Assembly (NCBI GenBank): GCA_029548565.1
Contig: JAKPNF010000139.1
Span: forward strand, 1-33,424
DNA length: 33,424 nt
Reading direction: 5' to 3'
From: Verrucomicrobiota bacterium
GTDB lineage: Bacteria > Verrucomicrobiota > Verrucomicrobiia > Opitutales > JAKPNF01
Shown here: piece after piece, positions 26,642-33,424 of the stretch
Layout of the letters: each line of letters starts with the position of its first letter
Position numbering within the stretch: the stretch's first letter is position 1
The notes under the pieces: generated by a model
Seen by the model: only the letters and a program-made list of their open reading frames with translations
Databases searched by the model: none
Told to the model about the DNA's origin: nothing
Translations under genes and position numbers: made by a program

Positions 26642-27479
26642 ATGGCTGCGTTTTCAGTGAGAAATTTTTCGGGTCTTCGATAAACGCCTGGACAAGCGGC
26701 CAGTTCGGCGAAGTGGCGCTGGGCAGGTATTCAAAATGATTCGCGCCTTTAAGCGACACAAAATAGTTGGGCGCGGGCGCGGCGGCGTGCAAACGTTTTC
26801 CGTTGCGAAAAGGCACGACGTTGTCCGCCGTGCCGTGCATGATGAGCACGGGGCAGCGCGCCTTGCGGATGAAAAAGCGGTTGTCCAAGGGGCTGACCGG
26901 ATACAAGGTCAGCGGCATCACCGCGTCAAAGCCGCTGTAAAAGGCGCCGAGCAGCACAAGCGCGCGCGGCTCCCCGTTGGCCGCCAGATAACACGAGGGG
27001 TGACTGCCCAGCGAATAGCCCATCACCACGATCGTTTGCGGCGGCACGTTTTGTTTCTCTGTCAAAAAATCCCAGGCCGCCTGCGCGGCGCGGCGCAGGC
27101 CCGCCGCCGTTGGTTTGCCGCCGCTGCGCCCGTAGCCTTCATAATCGTAGGCCAGCACGCTATAACCTTTGCTGAAAATATCCGCCATCAAGGTCGTGAG
27201 CTGTCCCAAGTCCTCGCCGTTGCCGTGCGAGTACAAAACCGTGTAACGGGCACTTTCGTTTTTCAAATAACGCGCGGCGATCGGCGTATTCTCGCGCGTG
27301 TGCAATTGAATGTAGCTCTTCTGCGTTTCCAATTCGTAAAAAACTTTGGGCACGGGAAACGCGATTTTTTCCGCCACGAAAAATCCCGCTGCAAAAACGC
27401 CGAGATAAAGCAGTGGCAAACAAACCAGCAGGCGCGGCACAAATTTTTTTCCCATGAAGGTAGCTTCAAATTTTTTCAT
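26640..27479 (-). CDS. Membrane-anchored alpha/beta hydrolase
   Basis: N-terminal TM; VLYSHGNGEDLGQL, YDYEGYGRSGGKP, nucleophile GYSLGS, MHGTADNVVP, GANH. Confidence 0.88.
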   Translation of the reverse strand: MKKFEATFMGKKFVPRLLVCLPLLYLGVFAAGFFVAEKIAFPVPKVFYELETQKSYIQLHTRENTPIAARYLKNESARYTVLYSHGNGEDLGQLTTLMADIFSKGYSVLAYDYEGYGRSGGKPTAAGLRRAAQAAWDFLTEKQNVPPQTIVVMGYSLGSHPSCYLAANGEPRALVLLGAFYSGFDAVMPLTLYPVSPLDNRFFIRKARCPVLIMHGTADNVVPFRNGKRLHAAAPAPNYFVSLKGANHFEYLPSATSPNWPLVQAFIEDPKNFSLKTQP

Positions 27480-27561
27480 TTACAAATCAACTTATTTTGA
27501 CGGGTTTTATTTCCCTTTACCTGTTGCAAAAATAATTGTAATTTGAAAAAATAAAAAGGAT

Positions 27562-28029
27562 ATGACGAATCTGGACGACATCAGCTTTCATGGACGCAAT
27601 GGGCAACCGTACAAGGAATTGGCGTACCTCATCGCGATGGTTTACAACATCGTCAACCACAAGCTGGAGGTGCTGCTGCGCAAACACGGCATTTCGTTGC
27701 CCAAGTTCAATATTCTCATGATATTGAAGCGCCACGGCGGCGAACAGGGCATGAGCCAAAAGGCCATCAGCGACGGGCTCATCATTTCCGACGGCAACAT
27801 CACCGGCATCCTCGACCGCATGGAAAAGGAAAACCTCCTCATGCGCGTGCAGCATCCCAAGGACCGCCGCGTCAACCTCGTGCGCATCACGCCCAAGGGC
27901 AGCCAGCTGCTTGTCGAAGTCATGCCCAAGTATGAAAAAATCCTCGAGACCGACGTGGGCAAGATCACCTCCGTCCAGCAAAAGACGATCATGCCGATTT
28001 TCTACAAATGGGCGAAGCAGTTGACCTGA
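27562..28029 (+). CDS. MarR family transcriptional regulator
   Basis: 155 aa wHTH: KFNILMILKRHGGEQGMSQKAISDGLIISDGNITGILDRMEKENLLMRVQHPKDRRVNLVRITPKG. Confidence 0.92.
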   Translation: MTNLDDISFHGRNGQPYKELAYLIAMVYNIVNHKLEVLLRKHGISLPKFNILMILKRHGGEQGMSQKAISDGLIISDGNITGILDRMEKENLLMRVQHPKDRRVNLVRITPKGSQLLVEVMPKYEKILETDVGKITSVQQKTIMPIFYKWAKQLT

Positions 28030-28048
28030 TTAAAACTATCTCTCCTTT

Positions 28049-28081
28049 TAAAACCGCCTCCGCTCGTGAGGCGGTTTTTTA
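28049..28081. terminator. Rho-independent terminator between marR-type gene and alpha/beta hydrolase gene
   Basis: AAACCGCCTC-cgctcgt-GAGGCGGTTT-ttt; 10-bp stem including A/T tracts. Confidence 0.9.
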
Positions 28082-28098
28082 ATGCCCGCAAGGCGGTT

Positions 28099-28926
28099 TC
28101 AGTAATCCGAATTCTCCGCTTCCAATGTCCCGATAAAACGCCTGATGCCGTCCCAGTAACGCTCGGGAGATTTTTCCGCGATGTCGTAATGCCCTGCCCC
28201 GCGCACCCGCGCGAAATATTTTGGCTCCCTGGCGGCGGCGTGGAGTTTTACGGAATTGGAAAAGCGCGTGACGCCGTCGCGCGTGCCGTGCAGCAAATAA
28301 ACCGGACAGCGCGCCCGCGCGATGCGCGCGCGGTTGTTGAGCCACTTGTGCCACGGCACAAAATTGAAGGCGAAGACGGCTTCCAGCGGGCTGGCAAACG
28401 CCCCGACAAGCACCATCGCGCGCGCGGTGTATTTTTGCGCCAGGTAACACGCGGCCGACCCGCCCATCGAGCAGCCGATCAGCGCGATGTCCATTTCGGG
28501 GATTTTTTTGTCGGCCGTCAAAAAATCCCACGCCGCGTCCGCCGCCGCGTACAGCCCCTGCTCGCCGGGCTTGCCGCCGCTGCGCCCGTAACCGGTGTAG
28601 TCGTAGGCCATCACCGAAAACCCGCGCGCATGAAAATCCTTGAGCAGTGGAAGAATTTCCCCGATGTCCTCACCGTTGCCGTGCGAATACAAAAGCGTGT
28701 GCTGCGCCTGCGGGTTTTCCAGCCACAACCCCGCGATCGGCACGCCTTCTCGTGTCTCAAGCCGCACAAAGCCCGCCCGCTCATCCAACACATAAGAGGC
28801 CTTGGGCGCGGGAAAAGCGATCCGCTCTCCCAGCCGGTACACAAGCAGCACCAGTATAATATATACAACAAGCGCCCCGACTAAAACCCAGGGCAAAATT
28901 TCCAGCGCTGCCTGCATGGCGATCAA
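28099..28926 (-). CDS. Membrane-anchored alpha/beta hydrolase (paralogue of 26640-27479)
   Basis: LLYSHGNGEDIGEILPLL, YDYTGYGRSGGKP, nucleophile GCSMGG, LHGTRDGV, GAGH. Confidence 0.87.
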   Translation of the reverse strand: MIAMQAALEILPWVLVGALVVYIILVLLVYRLGERIAFPAPKASYVLDERAGFVRLETREGVPIAGLWLENPQAQHTLLYSHGNGEDIGEILPLLKDFHARGFSVMAYDYTGYGRSGGKPGEQGLYAAADAAWDFLTADKKIPEMDIALIGCSMGGSAACYLAQKYTARAMVLVGAFASPLEAVFAFNFVPWHKWLNNRARIARARCPVYLLHGTRDGVTRFSNSVKLHAAAREPKYFARVRGAGHYDIAEKSPERYWDGIRRFIGTLEAENSDY

Positions 28927-30425
28927 GTGGCCTTGGTCGAGTTAATCAGGTCGAGCATGGTGGCGCCCAACTCGGGGGATTGGCGCAAATCCTCAAGGGC
29001 TTTCAAATAGCGGCGCAATGCCTCGTCGCGCTCGGCGAGGATTTCGAGGCCCTCGGAATTGCCCTCGCTGTCCAGCGCGGCGCGCAGGTCTATCACGCGG
29101 AATTTGTCCAGCGGGCGGGCGGGCTGGTAGCGCAGCTCGATGCCACCGTTTTCACTCTCAAATTCCACGGCCGCCATGACCTGGCGCTCGCACATTTGTG
29201 TGAGCGCCTCATTGACCATGTACAGCGGCGCGCCCAAGCGCTCGCTCAGCTCCTGGGCATCGTAGGGCTTTTGCGCGTTTTCAAAACGGCGGGCGGCCTG
29301 CAAAAAAATCGACAGCGCCAGCAGTTGCCGCACAAAGGGGCTGGCGTTTTTCCAGGCGCGCTCGTGGGCGACCAGCTCCATGTTTTGCACCGCGTAGGTG
29401 ATCTGCCCCCCGATCAGCATGAACAGCCAGAAAATATACAGCCCGAACATCAGGACAATGGCGATACCCAGCGAACCGTAAAAGCTCTGCTGTTTGACCA
29501 CCCAGTTGACGTAGAAAAAGGACAGGTAGTAATTCAACACGATGAGAATCGTGACGACCGCCCCGCCCACAAAGGCAGGCGCCCAGTTGACGCGCGTGTT
29601 GGGGATGAAGCGGTAAAAACAAGTCAGCAACAGCAACAACAAGCACAACGCCAACACCGGCGCGCCGAAACTCGCCAGGCGGTCAAGCCCCAGCGGCAAT
29701 TTTGTGGCGACGCTCTCCACGTTGCGCACAATGGCCGAGCCGGTGGCCAAGCCCGCCACGGCGAAGGCCAAAATGGAACCGAGTGTCAACACCGTCCAAT
29801 AGCCAAACACGCGCTGCGCCAGCGAGCGCCCGCGGCGCACGCCCCAGATCTGGTTGAACATATTTTCAATGGAAATAAGCAGCCGAATGCAGATGACAAC
29901 CAGCATGAGTGAGCCCACTACCCCCATCGCGCCAGAGCTTGCCTTTTTGACAAGGTTCTCGATGATCTGAACGATCTGCGGGTTGATGTTTTCTTTTTTC
30001 GCGTCCGTGCTTTGCTCGTCGGCCATCTGGGTTTGCGCGACCTGTTGGTCGAGCGGGTCGCTGTCGATCAGCGTCATTTGCGGGGCGATGAACTCGATGG
30101 CCTGATGGAGCTTTTCCACCGCGAAATCCTCCGCCTTGTCCTTGAAGATGAAGCCGGAGATCATGATCGCCATCATCACCATGGGCGCCAGCGCGATGAT
30201 GGACGCGTAAGACAGCGAGGCCGCCTGCGAGGGAATTTTATTTTGGCCGACACCCTGAATCGTCAGCACGATCATGCGCAGCAGCCCGTAAAGGCGGCGC
30301 AGCGGTTTTTGGCGGCTTGCCTGCGGTTGCACCTGCCAGATTTTTTCGTCCCACTTTTTGAGCTGCTCGCGCAGGTTCAGTCGGGGTTTTGGGGCGGTGG
30401 AATTTTTTGCGGTGTCGTCGGCCAT
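28923..30425 (-). CDS. YihY/BrkB family membrane protein with C-terminal cytoplasmic domain
   Basis: 500 aa; QAASLSYASIIALAPMVMMAI, NQIWGVRRGRSLAQRVFGYWTVLTLG, PNTRVNWAPAFVGGAVVTIL, SFYGSLGIAIVLMFGLYIFWLFMLIGGQITYA. Confidence 0.92.
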   Translation of the reverse strand: MADDTAKNSTAPKPRLNLREQLKKWDEKIWQVQPQASRQKPLRRLYGLLRMIVLTIQGVGQNKIPSQAASLSYASIIALAPMVMMAIMISGFIFKDKAEDFAVEKLHQAIEFIAPQMTLIDSDPLDQQVAQTQMADEQSTDAKKENINPQIVQIIENLVKKASSGAMGVVGSLMLVVICIRLLISIENMFNQIWGVRRGRSLAQRVFGYWTVLTLGSILAFAVAGLATGSAIVRNVESVATKLPLGLDRLASFGAPVLALCLLLLLLTCFYRFIPNTRVNWAPAFVGGAVVTILIVLNYYLSFFYVNWVVKQQSFYGSLGIAIVLMFGLYIFWLFMLIGGQITYAVQNMELVAHERAWKNASPFVRQLLALSIFLQAARRFENAQKPYDAQELSERLGAPLYMVNEALTQMCERQVMAAVEFESENGGIELRYQPARPLDKFRVIDLRAALDSEGNSEGLEILAERDEALRRYLKALEDLRQSPELGATMLDLINSTKAT

Positions 30426-30434
30426 GGGAAAAAA

Positions 30435-31274
30435 TCAGGAGGGGTTGTAGTCCGGCTCGGTGTTCCAGCGCAGTTTTTTACGCAGGATGTCGAAATAGGA
30501 ATAGCCGTCCGGCTGGATGAGCTTGAGCGGGCGCTCGTGATGGCGGATAGTCAAAGGGCAAGGTTCCTTGCCGCCGAATTTCAAATAACCGTCGAGGGCG
30601 ACCTGCGGTTGCGTGTCCTCGGCCAGCACCTCAAAAACGCTGTCCTTGGGAAAAATAACCGAACGGTTGGACAAGGTGTGCGGGCAGATCGGCGTCATGG
30701 CGATGGCGCGCATGTCCGGGTGCATGATGGGCCCGCCGGCCGAAAGGTTGTAGGCGGTCGAACCCGTGGCGCTGGAAAAAATCAGCCCGTCGCCCGCGTA
30801 GACGGAGACAAGCTCGCCGTTGGCCTTTACCTTTAAAGAGATGATGCGAAAGGTGTCGGTGTTTTTTAAAACCACGTCGTTGAGCGCGAGGGCCTGCTTG
30901 CCGTCGGCCGCCGTGGCCTGCAGCACATGGCGCAATGCAATCTGATAATCCCCTTTGATGATTTTTGGCAACTGCTGCAACGCCTGCGCTTCCGAGAGCG
31001 TCACCAAAAACCCGAGCTTGCCGCGGTTGACCCCAAAGACCGGCACATCGTTGGCCACGGCAGCCTCCACCGCTCCCATGAGCGTGCCGTCCCCGCCGAT
31101 GACGCAACACCCATCCATCCCCTTGAGCGCCTCGGCGTTTAACGGGTAGTCTGCTATCAGATGCGCCTGCGCCCCCAACTCGCCCGCCCGACGCTGAAGC
31201 GCCTCGGCGACTTGCGGGGCACGGGTCTTGGTGGGATTGACGACAAGCGCCAAATTGCGCAACGGCTGCGGCAT
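30435..31274 (-). CDS. nadK: NAD kinase
   Basis: CVIGGDGTLMGAV, FGVNRGKLGFL, GDGLIFSSATGSTAYNLSAGGPIMHPD. Confidence 0.95.
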   Translation of the reverse strand: MPQPLRNLALVVNPTKTRAPQVAEALQRRAGELGAQAHLIADYPLNAEALKGMDGCCVIGGDGTLMGAVEAAVANDVPVFGVNRGKLGFLVTLSEAQALQQLPKIIKGDYQIALRHVLQATAADGKQALALNDVVLKNTDTFRIISLKVKANGELVSVYAGDGLIFSSATGSTAYNLSAGGPIMHPDMRAIAMTPICPHTLSNRSVIFPKDSVFEVLAEDTQPQVALDGYLKFGGKEPCPLTIRHHERPLKLIQPDGYSYFDILRKKLRWNTEPDYNPS

Positions 31275-31384
31275 GAATAAAAAAGTACATCATTTCCCCA
31301 TTTAAATCAACACGGCAGGCGGATTGACACTTTCATCTTCCGCGTTGCGTAACGGCAAGGCTTGTGATTAAATTTCACCTTATC

Positions 31385-31864
31385 ATGAACTCCGTTTTAC
31401 AGCTCATCATGGAAGGGGAATCGCTGACGACCGCGCAGATGGCGGAAGTTTTGAAAATTTCCCACGAAGAAGTCGAAAAGCAGCTTGCCCAGCTCAAGGA
31501 ACAGGGCAAGGTGCTCGGCTGGCGCCCGATTTTGAACCCCGACATGGATGAAAACAGCGTGCGCGCGGTCATCGAGGTGAAGATCAGCCCCGAGCGCGAG
31601 GGCGGCTTCGACCGCCTGGCGCAGCGCATCAGCCAGTTTGAGCAGGTGGAAAATTGCTACCTGATGAGCGGGGGGTATGATCTGCTATTGTTCGTGCGCG
31701 CGCAGAATCTGCGCAAGGTAGCGGCCTTTGTGTACGAGCGCCTAGCGACGATCGGCGGGGTGGTATCCACCTCCACGCATTTTATTTTGCGCCCTTACAA
31801 GGAACAGGGCTTTTTGCTTTCGGGGCAGCAGGGCAACCCCGACAAGCCCATGATCAGCGCCTAA
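31385..31864 (+). CDS. Lrp/AsnC family transcriptional regulator
   Basis: MNSVLQLIMEGESLTTAQMAEVLKISHEEVEKQLAQLKEQGKVLGWRPILNP, then an AsnC-like ligand domain (VENCYLMSGGYDLLLFVRAQNLRKVAAFVYERLATIGGVVSTSTHFIL). Confidence 0.88.
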   Translation: MNSVLQLIMEGESLTTAQMAEVLKISHEEVEKQLAQLKEQGKVLGWRPILNPDMDENSVRAVIEVKISPEREGGFDRLAQRISQFEQVENCYLMSGGYDLLLFVRAQNLRKVAAFVYERLATIGGVVSTSTHFILRPYKEQGFLLSGQQGNPDKPMISA

Positions 31865-31895
31865 CCCCATCGGCGGTTTCGCGCGTATTTTTCCT

Positions 31896-33071
31896 ATGAA
31901 AGACAACTCACAGCGTTTCGTGGCTCAACACGTCGCCGGGATTCCCCGCAGCGGCATTCGCGATTTTTTCTCCATCGCGGCAGAGATGAAGGACGCTATT
32001 TCCCTGGGAATCGGCGAGCCTGACTTTGTGACGCCCTGGCATATCCGCGAGGCGGCCATCTACGCGCTGGAGAAGGGAAAAACCTCTTACACCGACAACC
32101 GCGGCCTGCTCGCGCTGCGCCGTGAGATTTCCAAATACGTCGAGAAGCGCTTTGAGGTTTCCTACAGCCCCGAGACGGAAATTCTCGTGGGCGTGGGCGT
32201 GTCGGAAAATATCGACCTTGCCCTGCGCGCGCTGCTCAACCCGGGCGACAAGGTGCTCTATCACGAGCCGTGCTACGTCTCGTACAGCCCCTCCGTGGCG
32301 CTGGCTTTCGGCGAGGCGATCGCGGTGCCGACGTTTGCGAAGGACAACTTCGCCATCACGCCCGAGGCGCTCATCAACGCCTGGCAGCCCGGCTGCAAAA
32401 TCCTAATGCTGAATTTCCCGACCAACCCCACGGGCGGCACGGTCGACAAAAAGGCGCTCGAAAAAATCGCCGCCTTCGTCGTCGAGAAGGACATGGTTGT
32501 CATCAGCGACGAGATCTATTCGGAGCTGACCTTCGAGGGCGAGCACACGAGCATCGCCAGCATGCCCGGCATGCGCGAGCGCACGATTCTTTTGCACGGT
32601 TTTTCAAAGGCGTTCGCGATGACGGGCTTTCGCATCGGCTACGCCTGCGCTCCGGCCGCGATCATCGAGGCGATGATGAAAATCCACCAGTACTGCATGA
32701 TGTGCGCGCCCATCCTCAGCCAGGAGGCCGCCATCGAGGCGCTGCGCAACGGCGAAAGCGCCATGCTTGAAATGCGCGAACAGTACCACCGCCGCCGCGA
32801 TTACGTGGTGGCGCGCTTCAATGAGCTTGGCCTGCCCTGCCACCTGCCACGCGGGTCGTTCTACGCCTTTCCGGACATTTCCTCGGCGGGACTTTCCTCG
32901 ATGGAATTCGCCACGCGGGTGATCCACGAGGCCAAGGTCGCCATGGTGCCGGGCACCGCCTTCGGCCCCAGCGGCGCGGGTTTTGTGCGCGCGGCGTTTT
33001 CCACCAGCTACGAAAACCTGATCGAGGCCACCGAGCGCCTCGGCCGCTGGCTGGACAAAAATCGCAAATAG
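31896..33071 (+). CDS. PLP-dependent class I/II aminotransferase, AlaT-like
   Basis: SLGIGEPDFVTPWHIREAAIYALEKGKTSYTDNRGLLALRREI, LNFPTNPTGGT, ISDEIYSELTFEG, HGFSKAFAMTGFRIGY (PLP Lys). Resembles Bacillus AlaT (YugH). Confidence 0.94.
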   Translation: MKDNSQRFVAQHVAGIPRSGIRDFFSIAAEMKDAISLGIGEPDFVTPWHIREAAIYALEKGKTSYTDNRGLLALRREISKYVEKRFEVSYSPETEILVGVGVSENIDLALRALLNPGDKVLYHEPCYVSYSPSVALAFGEAIAVPTFAKDNFAITPEALINAWQPGCKILMLNFPTNPTGGTVDKKALEKIAAFVVEKDMVVISDEIYSELTFEGEHTSIASMPGMRERTILLHGFSKAFAMTGFRIGYACAPAAIIEAMMKIHQYCMMCAPILSQEAAIEALRNGESAMLEMREQYHRRRDYVVARFNELGLPCHLPRGSFYAFPDISSAGLSSMEFATRVIHEAKVAMVPGTAFGPSGAGFVRAAFSTSYENLIEATERLGRWLDKNRK

Positions 33072-33099
33072 TTTTCGCGCTTCGGCGCCTGTTTAAAAA

Positions 33100-33424
33100 A
33101 TGCAAATCAACCGCTCAGTCGCGCTAGTGGGGCGCCCCAATGTCGGCAAGAGCCGCCTGTTCAACCGGCTGGCGCGCCGGCGCATCTCCATCGTGCACGA
33201 CGAGCCGGGCGTCACGCGCGACGTGGTGTCGGCGGTGGTGGACGACGATTATTTGCTGATGGACACGGGAGGCCTGGGCATGGAGATCGCAGGCACGCCC
33301 GCGATGCTCACAAAGGCCACGCACGAGCAGGTGGACTTCGCCATCGCCAGCGCGGTGCTGATTATTTTGGTCGTCGACGCGCAGACGGGCCTTGTGCCGC
33401 AGGACGAGCAGATCGCCAAGCGCC
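33100..33424 (+). CDS. der: Ribosome biogenesis GTPase Der (EngA), 3' truncated by window edge
   Basis: Own translation from ATG 33100: MQINRSVALVGRPNVGKSRLFNRLARRRISIVHDEPGVTRDVVSAVVDDDYLLMDTGGLG; G1, G2 and G3 motifs of the first GTPase domain. Confidence 0.93.
   Translation, partial: MQINRSVALVGRPNVGKSRLFNRLARRRISIVHDEPGVTRDVVSAVVDDDYLLMDTGGLGMEIAGTPAMLTKATHEQVDFAIASAVLIILVVDAQTGLVPQDEQIAKR

Noticed and set aside
28980-29912. 310-aa plus-strand ORF
   Set aside because: Antisense to the BrkB gene; Gln/His/Arg-rich shadow translation.
33072-33099. GCGC-TTCG-GCGC mini-hairpin between aminotransferase and der
   Set aside because: Only a 4-bp stem with a UUCG loop and no T-tract; too short to call a terminator or attenuator.
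1-33424. CRISPR arrays, tRNA/rRNA genes, insertion sequences, prophage or defence genes
   Set aside because: Looked for regularly spaced direct repeats, clover-leaf-like segments, transposase/integrase motifs and nuclease/helicase defence genes; none seen.

Overview
This 33.4-kb, high-GC window is a gene-dense bacterial chromosome segment, mostly housekeeping. Gene content (hopanoid radical SAM, passenger-like surface protein, eukaryote-like UDP-sugar pyrophosphorylase) suggests a Verrucomicrobiota/PVC-type organism, but that placement is inference. I see about 34 credible protein-coding genes, including two truncated at the window edges. Main loci: an HpnG-like phosphorylase tail and HpnH; an acylphosphatase / ABC ATPase / ABC permease / TPR-like run; a PhoD-like protein with eroded metal motifs; HAD hydrolase; purQ-purL-purS and separately purC; UAP1-like pyrophosphorylase, rhodanese and a membrane protein; a SpoIIE/PP2C phosphatase; a passenger-like secreted protein; a MATE transporter; a large outer-membrane protein with a small putative lipoprotein; an acyl-ACP thioesterase; two tandem paralogous secreted two-module proteins; bacterioferritin; two paralogous alpha/beta hydrolases flanking a MarR regulator; BrkB/YihY; NAD kinase; an Lrp/AsnC regulator with an AlaT-like aminotransferase; and the start of Der. 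I found no tRNA, rRNA, CRISPR array, transposase, integrase or phage gene, and no obvious defence system. The best candidates for something new are the PhoD-fold protein lacking most catalytic motifs (6065-7387), the tandem four-module secreted pair (23710-25968), the outer-membrane protein/lipoprotein pair (19367-21641), and a near absence of Shine-Dalgarno motifs. All family assignments come from reading the sequence; no search was run.
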